Assembly: GCA_019203745.1 (NCBI GenBank) | Contig: CP078104.1 | Location: 3,844,001-3,908,000, forward strand | Direction: 5' to 3' | Origin: Chryseobacterium sp. E1 | GTDB lineage: Bacteria > Bacteroidota > Bacteroidia > Flavobacteriales > Weeksellaceae | Length of the DNA stretch: 64,000 bases | Program-made: the position numbers and the translations under genes | The notes under the pieces: model-generated | Told to the model about the DNA's origin: nothing | What the model saw: the letters and a program-made list of their open reading frames with translations, nothing else | The model's database searches: none | Shown: one piece after another, positions 18,240-27,637 of the stretch | Layout: every line of letters starts with the position of its first letter | Position numbering within the stretch: the first letter of the stretch is position 1

Positions 18240-18913
18240 TCATTTAAAAAGGAATCTCAAGAACCCTTTTTTTGTATTGTCCTTTTCAATAATAAAAAGC
18301 CCTACATACGAACCGGCACCCTCGGAATTGTTGACTGAAATGTATAAAGTATCATTCTCACGGTCATAATAACAGGCAGCGGACTGATTACTGACCTGAA
18401 ACAGGTTTTCAATCTCCTCTGCAGGCACCTGAATGGTTTTGTCGCCAATTTGTGCGGTGATAGAGAGATAGTGGGTCTTAGGAATGGTTCCGTCTATTCC
18501 CCAGACCTGTTGGCCTTTATAAAAATCGCCATAAAGTGTGGAAGAAAAGTCTTTTCATTTTCCTTAAAATTAAATTTTCCGGAAACAATATTGACCTTAA
18601 TATTTCCTGACTTAAAGATCGCTTTGTTTGCATCACGTACAATAGGCGGAACCTTTTGATAAGATTCTATATATTTCAGCCTTGAATTATAAACATACCC
18701 GTTGCTTACGTTAGCCCAATTCTTATGGGTGGGATCAGACTCAAATATATACACGATTTCATCTGAATTGATCTTTCCCGTAATCTTACTTTTTGCATCT
18801 GCATTTTCCCTTACATTTACATAGCCGTCTTTATCTACTACCTTGGCAAATTGGGCCAATGATAATTGCAGACTAAAGACTGCTGTTAAAAGGAATATCT
18901 TCTTTGTTTTCAA
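18240..18913 (-). CDS. Secreted SH3-domain protein, paralogue 2 (TTG start, one frameshift)
   Basis: 224 residues after repair, about two thirds identical to paralogue 1 by eye. It starts at a TTG: MKTKKIFLLTAVFSLQLSLA, a signal peptide, followed by the SH3 part AKVVDKDGYVNVRENADAKS and a C-terminal domain with IQVPAEEIENLFQVSNQS and CYYDRENDTLYISVNNSEG. A T is missing at the same site as in paralogue 1 (minus strand ACTTTTCTTCC), because both copies keep the same T run. Its TGA overlaps the ATG at 18243 by a single ATGA unit. The pair is a recent tandem duplication that kept its promoter and TTG start. Confidence 0.78.
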
Positions 18914-18930
18914 TGAATTTTTATTTTGGA

Positions 18931-18938
18931 CAAAAATA
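18931..18938 (-). promoter_or_regulatory. -7 box of SH3 paralogue 2
   Basis: TATTTTTG on the minus strand, 17 bases before the TTG start. It is part of a stretch conserved between the two paralogues (CTATTTTTGTCC, AAAATAAAAA, TTGAAAAC). No convincing -33 TTTG is present at the expected distance. Confidence 0.5.
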
Positions 18939-18978
18939 GTTTTATTATTTTACTCAGGGTTTGTGGTTAGTAAAGAAA

Positions 18979-19115
18979 GAAGCTGGAGGCTGGAAGAGGG
19001 AAGTAATTGCAGTGATAAATAACTGAATTGTATTTACATCAATCTCTTCAAGAGTACTGCCGGCAATTTCCCGGGTACGAGTAACTTCCAGCCTCTCTCT
19101 TCAGGCTTCCTGCAA
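18979..19115. repeat. Intergenic inverted repeat, copy A
   Basis: The left arm contains GCTGGAGGCTGGAAGAGGGA and ends AAGT (18979-19003); the right arm is ACTTCCAGCCTCTCTCTTCA followed by GGCTTCC (19084-19112). The arms are imperfect reverse complements around an A/T-rich centre. At least three more copies of this pattern lie between genes in this window. No gene is present here. Confidence 0.7.
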
Positions 19116-19119
19116 CCTT

Positions 19120-21242
19120 TTACTTAAATATTTTCTGAATGACATTTCCTATTTCCACAAAGTCTCCATGATTACCTACAGACCTTATTTCCGGACTGTT
19201 TTTATCATATTCTGAGAACGGGAAGATCAGAAGATAATTATTATCATTCAGATTTCTGTTCAACAGTTCAGGAATAAGCCTCATCCTTGGAATATAAGAC
19301 TTCATGCCCCGTTTTGCCATCAGGATAATCAATGCTTCATCTTCTTTCAGCTGGGCAGCAGTTCTTTCACCGTCCTGCCATGTATTCATAATGATAAACT
19401 CAGCTTCTATATTGGCTTTTTTAATGATTTTCTGAAGAATGTCCAGGATATTTTCAGGCGCATAGAAAACGACCGTTGCACCGGAGTTTCTTGCAATATT
19501 CCAGACTCTTAAAAGCGCATGGAAGAATCCTGCCTCCTGATGAGCATTCTCAGGAATCATGACAGCATAGCGTTTAATCGTGGAAAGGGGTTGTGCAGCA
19601 TGGTATACCAGTACATTCACATCATCATTCTGAAGATAGCCATTATAAAGGTTATAAACGAATGACGGTGAAAATCCTTTTTCGTCTTCAAGTCCTATGA
19701 TGAGGTCTGTGATTTTCTGTTCTTTAATAACATTGTTTACCCCATTGATGACATCATTGTCATATCTTTTGAGTGCCTGCAGTTTAACATCTGCTGCCGC
19801 TGCGGTATCTGTTGCCTGATGAAGGAGCTTTTCCGCATTTTTTACTGAAGATTCATTTTTATCTTCATTGATCACGTTTAAGGCAAACAAGTCTTCCGTA
19901 TTGGAATGCGCCTTGATCAGAATCCCAAGATTAACCATTCTTTCAACGGTTTCTTCGTGATTGATGGCCAAAAGAATATTTTCTTCCTCATGGCTGTTTC
20001 CCGAAACGGTATCTTCATTATCTGCCTCAGCAATTTTCTGGGCGCTTGCCATTGAGATGAAGGAAGAAATGGTACATGAAATCAGGATCAGCAGGATACT
20101 TCCGTTCAGAACATGTTCATTCAGTAACCTTACGGGTTCTCCGGTCTCGGTTTCAGACAGGATAATATTATACCCTACCATCACGGAAGCCAGTGTTGCT
20201 GCAGCTGAAGCAGAGCTTAATCCGAAGATCAGTTTTCCTTCTTCTTTAGTCAGCCTGAATGTTTTTGGGTAGCCACTGCAGAAAGATACTTTCCACCGAT
20301 AGAAGCTACCAGCATAATTCCCGCTACTTCCAGGGTTTCCCAGCTTTTAAAGAAGACCTTGAAGTCGATCAGCATTCCCACACTGATCAGGAAAAACGGT
20401 ATAAATATCGCATTTCCCACAAATTCCACTCTGTTCATCAGGGAAGAGGTATGCGGAATAAGCCTGTTTAAAGCAAGTCCCGCAAAGAATGCTCCTATGA
20501 TGGCTTCCACACCGGCAAGCTCTGCCAGCATTGCAGCCAGGTAAATCATTACCAGAACAAAAATATACTGTGAAATTTTATCGTCTACTCTTTTAAAGAA
20601 CCAGCGGCCGATAATAGGAAAGACGATTAGTACAATCAGGGCGAAAACAACAAATGAAACGGATAATTTTACCCAGAATTCAGTCCCTACATCTCCCTGA
20701 GACATTCCAACAATCACAGCAAGTACCAATAACGCCAGGATATCCGTGATCATGGTGCCGCCTACTGTAATATTGACCGCTTTATTTTTTGCAATTCCCA
20801 GTTTACTTACCAAAGGATAAGCGATCAGCGTATGGGAAGAGAAAAGACTGGCAAACAGAATGGAGGTAAGCATTGAAAAATGCAGGATATAATATCCTCC
20901 TAAATACCCAAGAACAAAAGGAACGGTGAAGGTATAGATACCAAAAGTAAGGCTCTTCCATTTGTTCTTTTTAAAATCTCCCATATCAATCTCAAGCCCT
21001 GCAAGGAACATGATATAAAGGAGTCCTGTGGTACCGGTCACCACAATGCTGCTGTCTCTCGATAGTACATTGAAACCGTTTGGTCCTATGACAGCTCCTG
21101 CAATGATAAGCCCAAGCAGGTGCGGAACTTTAATTTTGTTTAATAATAATGGTGCTGCAAGGATGATGACCAGCACCAGAAGGAACTTCAGTACCGGATC
21201 TTCTATAGGAAGACTCAGGTTGTGTATACTCAGTAAAATCAT
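19120..21242 (-). CDS. CPA2-family cation:proton antiporter with C-terminal USP-like domain (one frameshift)
   Basis: 707 residues after repair. Residues 1-400 are a Kef/NapA-type antiporter of about 12 helices: PHLLGLIIAGAVIGPNGFNV, LFSSHTLIAYPLVSKLGIA and GGTMITDILALLVLAVIVG (the Asp of the transport site in TD). Residues about 440-700 are soluble and resemble universal stress protein domains (LLAINHEETVERMVNLGIL, AVMIPENAHQE). Such proteins exchange Na+ or K+ for protons. Near 20265 an A is missing (minus strand ACCCAAAAACATTC, repaired to TQKTFRLTKEEG). Two ten-base terminator-free neighbours follow; the gene looks monocistronic or paired with the lipoprotein gene upstream. Confidence 0.9.
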
Positions 21243-21249
21243 AGGTGTT

Positions 21250-21808
21250 TTATTTTGTGGAACGTACTAATTCAACAGAGAACTTTGCGGTACAGCCATC
21301 AGAGGTGATGGTTCTTGTTCCTTTGATCTTGTTGTCTGAAATGTCATTCAGAAGAACGCTCATTTCCACATTCTTTTTAGCGGTAGAATCGGTCTTGAAA
21401 GAAAGTCTGATCTCATTATTTTCAAACTTTCCGGTATAGAGTCTCACCAGATTATTGTTATTGATGATTTTGGTAACCGGTTGGGTAGAATCATTATCAA
21501 ATTCCCAAACGTCCGTACGCTGATCACCTACAGCATAATCACTGCAGTTGGATTTGTACAGATCACTTTTCCGTTCCATGGGCCGGAAATCTCTGCAGGC
21601 CATGTGGCAATGACCACGGAATCTTTTTAGCAAAAATACTGTCCCTCATTTTTAACAGTGACTGGTATTCAGATTCTTTTTGGCGAATGTCTTTTCTTTT
21701 TCCAGCAATTGTTTTTCTCTGTCCGTAAGGTTTTTCCTTTTCCTTGTAATCACAGCTTATCAGGATGAAAGAGGCCGCAATAAGGGCGAAAAATGTGTTT
21801 TTAAGCAT
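21250..21808 (-). CDS. Lipoprotein of unknown function (two frameshifts)
   Basis: 186 residues after repair. It starts MLKNTFFALIAASFILISCD, a signal peptide with lipobox LISC, followed by a Lys/Glu/Gln-rich, probably coiled segment (RKDIRQKESEYQSLLKMRDS). The second half, VVIATWPAEISGPWNGKSDL, YAVGDQRTDVWEFDNDS and FSVELVRSTK, looks like a beta-rich lipocalin-type domain. Two A bases are missing near 21630 and 21570; only the doubly repaired frame links the halves. It lies 8 bases upstream of the antiporter, so they may be cotranscribed. Confidence 0.7.
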
Positions 21809-21871
21809 GTTGTATGGGTTGAGTATACAATATAGGAAAAATGAAAAGAATATAAAAACTTCTCCGGAGGT

Positions 21872-22840
21872 TTAACTGTTTAAAATGGTTTGAAATAAAA
21901 AGTTTCTTATATCCAATAAGCTTACAGAATGTTTCTTATTGTATTTTCTGCTTTTTAAACATTTCGGGATTATAATTGATGATAAAAACCCTAAGATGAT
22001 CAAAACAGCAGCAACAATAAATTTAAAAGAAATATATTCACCAAGGATCAGCCAACTTAAAAATATGGAAATAATAGTATTGATATACGCTAATATAGAA
22101 ACCTGTACCGGAGAAATTTTAGTAAGCGCATAATGAAATGCAAAAAATGCGGCTACAGATCCGAAAACCGAAAGGTAAAGCATGGCTGAAATGCTACGCA
22201 GCGTCCAGTTTCCGAAATTATAATTTTCTGAGAATAAAAAAGCGAATATAATCTGGGTAATCCCGGCAAATGCAAACTGATAAAATAAATTCAGTGAAAT
22301 ATTTCCGCTGTGAAGATTGAGCTTTTTGGTGAAAATGGTTCCTGAAGCCCAGCCTGCAATAGCAATGAATAAAAACAGAATTCCAAGGGCATAATCCGGA
22401 TTTTTAAGATCATTGATCCCATCCCAGAATATAAAAATAATCCCGCTGAAGCACATCAGTACTCCTGCAAAAGCCCGCCAGCTGAATTTTTGTAACCCCA
22501 GGGCAAGGCTGCCCATGAATACAAGAATAGGAGAGCAGGCACTTATCAGTGAGGTAAGGCTGCTGGTAACTTCCTCTTCAGCCACCGTAGTCATTCCATT
22601 CGCAATGACCAACATCAGGATAGAAAAAATGATCTGATATTTCAGATTTTTCCAGCCAATCCATTTAAATTCTTTTCTGTAAATGAGAATCAGAAACATA
22701 ATTATAGAAGCCAGAAGTTGGCGGATACCTGCAACAAACCAGGCAGGAATGGTTTCCACTGCAATGCGGATCGACAAAAATGTAGTTCCCCACACAATAG
22801 CAACGGTAAGGATGGCCAGAGTAAGCTTATAATCTTTCAA
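21872..22840 (-). CDS. EamA (DMT superfamily) transporter
   Basis: Intact, 322 residues with ten hydrophobic helices in two EamA halves. The first starts with LTLAILTVAIVWGTTFLSIR and IPAWFVAGIRQLLAS; the second has ALGILFLFIAIAGWASGTIF and the closing ALTKISPVQVSILAYINTII. The final 25 residues (SRKYNKKHSVSLLDIRNFLF) are an unusual polar tail, so an undetected frameshift near the end cannot be excluded. Members export metabolites such as amino acids or nucleosides; the substrate is unknown. The gene is alone in its orientation. Confidence 0.85.
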   Translation of the reverse strand: MKDYKLTLAILTVAIVWGTTFLSIRIAVETIPAWFVAGIRQLLASIIMFLILIYRKEFKWIGWKNLKYQIIFSILMLVIANGMTTVAEEEVTSSLTSLISACSPILVFMGSLALGLQKFSWRAFAGVLMCFSGIIFIFWDGINDLKNPDYALGILFLFIAIAGWASGTIFTKKLNLHSGNISLNLFYQFAFAGITQIIFAFLFSENYNFGNWTLRSISAMLYLSVFGSVAAFFAFHYALTKISPVQVSILAYINTIISIFLSWLILGEYISFKFIVAAVLIILGFLSSIIIPKCLKSRKYNKKHSVSLLDIRNFLFQTILNS

Positions 22841-23057
22841 AATCTAATGCGGTGTAAAGACAAATATATCCACTTTCAAAAATATCGGATGGGTACAGAT
22901 GCTATAAATAATAAGAGTACAGATGAAAATATTAAGCCAATAGGTACGATCCTTTTAAGATAAAAAAGTTGCTGATCTATAGAAGTTTTGAAATGAAGCC
23001 GAAATATGAAATAAGAATCAACAGTCTCTTTCAGTTTCTCACCTTAATTTTAATTTT

Positions 23058-23065
23058 TATCTTTG
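23058..23065 (+). promoter_or_regulatory. -7 box of purE
   Basis: TATCTTTG, an exact TAnnTTTG match, ends 20 bases before the purE ATG. The expected -33 zone reads TTTCTC and TTTTAA, with no exact TTTG. Confidence 0.55.
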
Positions 23066-23085
23066 AACATCTAATAAAAATTGAA

Positions 23086-23590
23086 GATGGTAGGAATTAT
23101 TATGGGCAGTCAGAGCGATCTGCCGATCATGGAACAGGCTGCAAATTTTCTGAAAAGTCTGGATATCCCTTATGAACTGACTGTGGTTTCAGCACACAGA
23201 ACACCTGAAAGAATGTTCGATTATGCAAAAACCGCTAAAGAAAGAGGTCTGAAAGTGATTGTTGCAGGAGCGGGCGGGGCAGCTCACCTTCCGGGAATGG
23301 TTGCAAGTTGTACGACACTTCCGGTGATAGGAGTTCCGATCTTGTCCAGTAATTCAATAGACGGCTGGGATTCTGTTTTATCTATCCTTCAGATGCCGGG
23401 TGGTATTCCGGTGGCTACAGTAGCGTTGAACGGAGCCTTGAATGCAGGAATTTTAGCTGCTAAAATCATAGGAAGTGCAGATGCCCAGGTTGCTGAAAAC
23501 CTTCAGAAATACCAGGATTCTTTAAAAGACAAAGTATTGGGGACGGTGAATGACATCAAAGCTCAGCACCCGAATCATTTTGATCAGTAA
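23086..23590 (+). CDS. purE: 5-(Carboxyamino)imidazole ribonucleotide mutase PurE
   Basis: Intact, 168 residues, starting MVGIIMGSQSDLPIMEQA. It moves the carboxylate of N5-CAIR to C4 (CAIR) in purine synthesis, right after PurK. The active-site words are MGSQSDLPIM, SAHRTPERMFDYA, AGAGGAAHLPGMVA and GVPILSSNSIDGWDSVLSIL. The length and motifs are those of the class I enzyme. It lies on the same strand as purK but separated by about 6 kb of mostly opposite-strand genes. Confidence 0.96.
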
Positions 23591-23614
23591 TATACAGGTA
23601 AACGCAAAATAAAT

Positions 23615-23640
23615 AGCCTCGCTGGAAAGTGAGGCTTTTG
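23615..23640 (+). terminator. Terminator after purE
   Basis: AGCCTC (23615-23620) pairs with GAGGCT (23631-23636), extended by a G/T pair, and is followed by TTTTG and a T-rich tail. Confidence 0.7.
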
Positions 23641-23717
23641 TTTTATTTTTTTCTGACCGGAATATTATCTTCTTTACGGTCTGTTTTTGAAATAAATATC
23701 ATGATTGAAGGTAAAAT

Positions 23718-23749
23718 AAAAAGCTCTCCAATTTGTATGAAGAGCTTTT
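23718..23749 (-). terminator. Terminator of the YiaA-like gene
   Basis: AAAAGCTCT (23718-23727) pairs with AGAGCTTTT (23741-23749). It lies directly after the minus-strand stop at 23753 and is flanked by A and T runs. Confidence 0.7.
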
Positions 23750-23752
23750 ATG

Positions 23753-24145
23753 TTATTCCTGAAGCATATTGTCCCGGGTATTTTTCTGAACTGCAATAGC
23801 TCCGAAAAGGGCCAGGAGAAATGCAAATGCATAAAATCCTTTCTCACTTGGTAAAATGGTGGCATTCCAAAGTCCGATAGCCAGCAAAACGATGGAAGAC
23901 AGGGTTGCAAACCAACAGATCCCATAATAGATATCGGTTACCTGAATATTTTCTAATCTGTCACGGACAGCCTTCTGCAATGATACAACGGCAAATAAAC
24001 CGTAAAGAAGGATCGTGAAATAATATCCCTTCTCATTCAGCTGCATTTCTGCTCTTGCCAGACCTACGATAAAGCCGATCATTCCTGCTCCCAATGCCAC
24101 CCAGGATGCTGCTACAAATGCATTTGATACTCTTTTTTTTTTCAT
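23753..24145 (-). CDS. YiaA/YiaB-family inner membrane protein
   Basis: Intact, 130 residues with four hydrophobic helices arranged as two helix pairs. Each pair ends in the family words: LNEKGYYFTILLYGLFAVVS then QKAVRDRLENIQVT, and LPSEKGFYAFAFLLALFGAI then QKNTRDN. This duplicated GxY/F..ALFGxxxxQKxxRD pattern is the YiaA/B two-helix domain. Its role is unknown. It is expressed alone. Confidence 0.85.
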   Translation of the reverse strand: MKKKRVSNAFVAASWVALGAGMIGFIVGLARAEMQLNEKGYYFTILLYGLFAVVSLQKAVRDRLENIQVTDIYYGICWFATLSSIVLLAIGLWNATILPSEKGFYAFAFLLALFGAIAVQKNTRDNMLQE

Positions 24146-24380
24146 GAATTAATGTTTTAAGAGGTTAAATATATTCATTTTTATAAACTTAGCTTATATA
24201 ATGATAAAATATGGGTAAAATACGGGACGAAAGACAAAAAATAAGAAAAGCAGCTTGTGATATTGAACTGTATTTCTTTGTAAATTTTGGCTAAAGCCAA
24301 TGGAAGATTATTGATAAAAAAACGGACTAAAGTCCGTTCCTATTGAATTTTATGATGAATTCATGTTCGTATTTCCTGTA
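24146..24380. other. Intergenic stretch with a small palindrome
   Basis: No gene is seen between the YiaA-like start and the structured element. It is A/T rich apart from GGCTAAAGCC (24290-24299) and ACGGACTAAAGTCCGT (24321-24336), a perfect palindrome. A matching palindrome core (CGGnCTAAAGnnCCG) is found again at 56070. Confidence 0.5.
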
Positions 24381-24489
24381 AGTTCTAGCCCTGATAGCAG
24401 CGGTTACCCCGCAACATGTGCTGGGACGCCTGGTTTGATGCGGGAAGATCAGGCGTGAGGAGTATGAGCGGATAGCAGGAATAAGCTTC
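24381..24489. ncRNA. Structured GC-rich intergenic element (candidate ncRNA or dispersed repeat)
   Basis: In an otherwise A/T-rich gap there is a 110-base GC-rich block starting AGCCCTGATAGCAGCGGTTA and ending GAGCGGATAGCAGGAATAAG. ACGCCTG (24426-24432) pairs exactly with CAGGCGT (24450-24456), GCGG (24400-24403) with CCGC (24409-24412), and CCCGCA (24408-24413) could alternatively pair with TGCGGG (24439-24444). The outer CTGATAGC and GATAGCAG words can form a loose closing stem. I recall similarly worded blocks (agccctgatag, agcggatagcagg) between genes in many Flavobacteriia; no function is known to me. Confidence 0.45.
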
Positions 24490-24516
24490 TAAAAAAACTC
24501 CCCAAAATTGGAGAGT
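24490..24516 (-). terminator. Terminator of the YD-type lipoprotein gene
   Basis: AACTC.CCAAAATTGG.GAGTT (24496-24516) forms a hairpin with a run of seven T on the minus strand (24491-24497). It lies 13 bases after the minus-strand stop at 24529. Confidence 0.7.
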
Positions 24517-24528
24517 TATATGTAAAAT

Positions 24529-25334
24529 TTATTGAGCAATAATATATTCGTAGTTATACTTTACGGAAAGGTTTCCATCGCTGCCTATCCCTGTAGCCTG
24601 CACAGGTAATCCTGCATTATTATATTCTAGAGTGTACTTTGTGGTTTCACTTGGCTTCCAGCTGCCGTCACTGTCCTGAAAACTGTTTTTATCTGTCAGA
24701 TAGTTGTTTTCACTTAATGTCATGGCTCTTCCCATCATAATTTTCAGATACTTGTTTGTATTGATGAAGGGGCTTAACTTGTTATCATAAGTATACTCGC
24801 TTTTATCAGTAATGCTATAGTTCCCTCCTGTGGATGAGGTTTCTACTGAAACATTGTTTCCGCTATAGGTATATGTGGTAGTTCCCGGTTTTGAGCAATC
24901 TGCGGACTGGCAAAGAGTAGAAGAGATCAGCTGGCCGTTCGCATTATACGTATAATTATAAGTTCTGTTACTATTAGAATTTGGATAAACCGCTTTATTA
25001 CCTGTCAGTTGATCTCCTTTGTAGGTAAAATCCAGATAATACTCCAATATCTGCTATTATTATAGTAATTTATTTTTACCGGTTTTCCGTTGCTGTATTC
25101 AAAAGTGCTGTTTCTTCCTGCTTCAGACTGCATTCTGATAAGCTCTCCCTGGCTGTTGTATTCGAGTGTTTCTATCTCGGTTTTAGGTTTAGTGGGGTCA
25201 TCATAATATGTTGTGGTAATCTTACTGAGTAACAGTTTATCTGCAGAAGGGTTAATCATCTCATAATTGTCACTACTACAGCTGTTAAAGAATGCCACAG
25301 CGCCCGCTAATCCTAAAAATAATTTAATTTTCAT
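24529..25334 (-). CDS. Lipoprotein with YD-like (Rhs-type) repeats (one frameshift)
   Basis: 268 residues after repair. MKIKLFLGLAGAVAFFNSCS is a signal peptide with lipobox FNSC. The rest is a series of Tyr- and Asn-rich beta-strands: LEYNSQGELIRMQSEAG, STFEYSNGKPVKINYY, LDFTYKGDQLTG, YNYTYNANGQLIS, YTYSGNNVS, SEYTYDNKLSPF and LEYNNAGLPVQ. This is the Y-D/N-x-x-G-x-L pattern of YD repeats, here with about seven units, and is common for Flavobacteriia surface lipoproteins of unknown role. A T is missing near 25057 (minus strand AGATATTGGAG, repaired to SRYLEYYLDF). It is not a toxin: there is no Rhs core or C-terminal effector. Confidence 0.8.
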
Positions 25335-25347
25335 GTTATTTTTGCGG

Positions 25348-25355
25348 CAAAAATA
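25348..25355 (-). promoter_or_regulatory. -7 box of the YD-type lipoprotein gene
   Basis: TATTTTTG on the minus strand, 13 bases before the ATG at 25334. The region where a -33 TTTG is expected reads TTTTCAGC, so the match is partial. Confidence 0.45.
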
Positions 25356-25380
25356 CAGAATCCCGGGTAAGCTGAAAATA

Positions 25381-25410
25381 AAAAATCCCACTATTTCAAA
25401 ACAGTGGGAT
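25381..25410 (-). terminator. Terminator after ahcY
   Basis: ATCCCACT (25385-25392) pairs with AGTGGGAT (25403-25410), with a run of T on the minus strand side (25381-25385). It lies 23 bases after the ahcY stop. Confidence 0.75.
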
Positions 25411-25432
25411 AAAATCATATTTTTTACAAATC

Positions 25433-26744
25433 TTAGTATCTGTAGTACTCAGGCTTGAATGGTCCTTTTACGTCTACTCCGATGTACTCAGCCTGCTCAG
25501 GAGAAAGTGTCTCAAGCTCTACGCTTAATTTTTTAAGGTGTAAAGCCGCTACTTTTTCATCTAAGTGCTTAGGAAGCATGTATACTTCGTTTTTATAAGC
25601 AGCAGAGTTGTTCCATAATTCGATCTGAGCCAAAGTCTGGTTCGAGAAAGAGTTAGACATTACGAAACTTGGGTGACCTGTAGCACATCCTAAGTTTACC
25701 AATCTACCTTCAGCAAGGATGATTACTTCTTTTCCTTCAATGGTGTAGATGTCAACCTGAGGCTTCACTTCAGATTTAGTCTGACTATAGTTTTTGTTTA
25801 ACCAGGCCATATCGATTTCGTTGTCGAAGTGACCGATGTTACAAACGATCGCTTTGTCTTTCATCTTAAGGAAGTGCTCTCCTCTTACGATATTGAAGTT
25901 ACCTGTTGTAGTGATGATGATATCGGCGTTGTCTACTACAGTATCCAGTCTTTTTACTTCATAACCGTCCATAGCAGCCTGAAGCGCACAGATCGGGTCA
26001 ATTTCAGTAACGGTAACGATAGAACCGGCTCCTCTGAAAGAAGCAGCAGTACCTTTACCTACGTCTCCGTATCCGCAAACTACCACTCTTTTTCCTGCCA
26101 GCATTACGTCTGTAGCTCTTCTTACAGCATCTACTGCAGATTCTTTACATCCGTATTTGTTGTCGAACTTAGATTTGGTTACTGAATCATTTACGTTGAT
26201 TGCAGGCATTACCAGAGTTCCGTTCTTCATTCTTTCATAAAGTCTGTGTACTCCTGTAGTCGTTTCTTCAGAAAGTCCTTTGATATCTTTTGTAAATTCA
26301 GGATATTTATCAAAAACCATGTTGGTTAAATCTCCACCGTCATCCAAAATCATGTTCAATGGCTTTCTGTCTTCCGAAGAACAAAGTCTGCTCAATACAC
26401 CAGTCAAATTCTTCTTCATTAAGACCTTTCCATGCATACACTGGGATTCCTGCAGCAGCAATAGCAGCAGCAGCGTGGTCCTGAGTAGAGAAGATATTAC
26501 AAGAAGACCATGTAACTTCAGCTCCTAAAGCTACCAATGTCTCGATAAGCACAGCAGTCTGGATTGTCATGTGAAGACATCCTGCGATTCTTGCTCCCTT
26601 AAGCGGCTGAGAAGGCCCGTATTCTTCACGGATAGCCATCAAACCTGGCATTTCTGCCTCTGCAAGGGTAATTTCTTTTCTTCCCCATTCTGCAAGGGAA
26701 ATATCCTTAACTTTATAAGGAACGTATTGTGTTGTAGTACTCAT
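25433..26744 (-). CDS. ahcY: Adenosylhomocysteinase AhcY (two missing bases)
   Basis: 437 residues after repair, the normal length. It splits S-adenosylhomocysteine into adenosine and homocysteine in the methyl cycle. Motifs include IAGCLHMTIQTAVLIETL at the substrate site, EEFDWCIEQTLFFGEDRKPL, the NAD-binding loop VVCGYGDVGKGTAASFRGAG, and the end KLSVELETLSPEQAEYIGV with KPEYYRY. Near 26376 the minus strand reads TTCGGAAGAC; GGGG instead of GG restores FGEDRKPLN, so two bases are missing. It is preceded by an exact TAnnTTTG box and followed by a terminator, so it is monocistronic. Confidence 0.95.
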
Positions 26745-26784
26745 ATGTAATGAATAATTTTTAAATTCAATTGATAACGAAATG

Positions 26785-26792
26785 CAAAATTA
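26785..26792 (-). promoter_or_regulatory. -7 box of ahcY
   Basis: TAATTTTG on the minus strand, an exact TAnnTTTG match, 40 bases before the ahcY ATG. Upstream, TTTTTATATC lies at about the -33 distance without an exact TTTG. Confidence 0.5.
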
Positions 26793-26910
26793 CAATTAAT
26801 AATTAAGATATAAAAACCATAGATCAGGTTCACTTTTATGAGATTAAACATGAATTATAATTATTTAGTCTTAATATAAATAAGTACTTTTATCTGATCA
26901 ATCAAATATT

Positions 26911-27440
26911 ATGAATCATACAAATACCCCGGGCGAGTCTCAGAGAAAAGCAAAACCTGTTGCCCCAAAAGTAAAGGAACTGACAGACCGAACCAAAAGT
27001 ATCATATTAGCTACCGTAGATGCCGAGGGAAATCCGAATTCAAGCTATGCACCCTTTGTACAGGAAGGAAATACATTTTATATTCTGGTGTCTTTTATGG
27101 CAAAACATACCAAAAACCTTTCTGAGGGAAGAAAAACTTCTGTCATGTTCATAGAAGACGAATCTGACACCAAACAGATCTATGCCCGTGAACGCCTGAC
27201 ACTGGAAGTAAAATCTTCACAGATAGAAAGAGATTCCGAAACATGGAATACTATAGTTACCAGGTTAAAAAAGCGCATGGGAAAGTAGTAGACGTGATCT
27301 CTGAAATGGGCGATTTTATCCTGATTGCATTACAGCCTGTAAAAGGATCTTATGTGAACGGATTCGGAAGCGCTTATTTTGTGGATGAAAATCTGGAAAT
27401 TATTGAGCATAGAAATGATGTCAATCATCAGTCTAAATGA
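26911..27440 (+). CDS. Pyridoxamine 5'-phosphate oxidase-fold protein, HugZ-like (one frameshift)
   Basis: 176 residues after repair. A split-barrel flavin or heme binding fold: TKSIILATVDAEGNPNSSYA, FYILVSFMAKHTKNLSEGRK, SVMFIEDESDTKQIYARERL and GDFILIALQPVKGSYVNGFG. The ERLTLEVKS and GxxYVNGFG words are typical of the HugZ/heme utilization subgroup, which binds heme and may degrade it, though here the C-terminal heme domain is absent, so a flavin role is also possible. An A is missing near 27275 (TTAAAAAAGCGC, repaired to RLKKAHGKVVDVI). Confidence 0.85.
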
Positions 27441-27442
27441 TT

Positions 27443-27609
27443 AAGCTGGAAGCTGGGAGAGGGAAGCTCGAAGTTTGTAAAGATTAAGGAAACAAAGAAT
27501 CCGTTTTTTATGAACATTTTTTTATTTAATCTTTAATTTATTTTGATACGAATAGTAACTTTCGTCTTCCGTTCCCAGCTTCCTTTCCTAATCTCCCAGC
27601 TTCCAGCTT
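27443..27609. repeat. Intergenic inverted repeat, copy B
   Basis: The left arm reads AAGCTGGAAGCTGGGAGAGG and continues GAAGC (27443-27467). The right arm carries CTTCCGTTCCCAGCTTCC and CTCCCAGCTTCCAGCTT (27565-27609), its reverse complement with mismatches. The centre is A/T rich. The right arm abuts the -7 box of the next gene. Confidence 0.7.
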
Positions 27610-27615
27610 TTTTAG

Positions 27616-27623
27616 TATTTTTG
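27616..27623 (+). promoter_or_regulatory. -7 box of the phosphopantetheinyl transferase gene
   Basis: TATTTTTG, 14 bases before the ATG at 27638. The -33 position falls inside the right arm of inverted repeat copy B (CTCCCAG), where no TTTG is present. Confidence 0.45.
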
Positions 27624-27637
27624 TCCAATAAAAAAGA

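Noticed and set aside
18240..18243. ATG overlapping the upstream stop as start of SH3 paralogue 1
   Set aside because: It adds 18 polar residues ahead of a good signal peptide, while the TTG matches the paralogue's start and upstream region.
24529..25334. Rhs or polymorphic toxin
   Set aside because: It is a short lipoprotein with about seven YD-like units, without an Rhs core, a toxin domain or an immunity neighbour.
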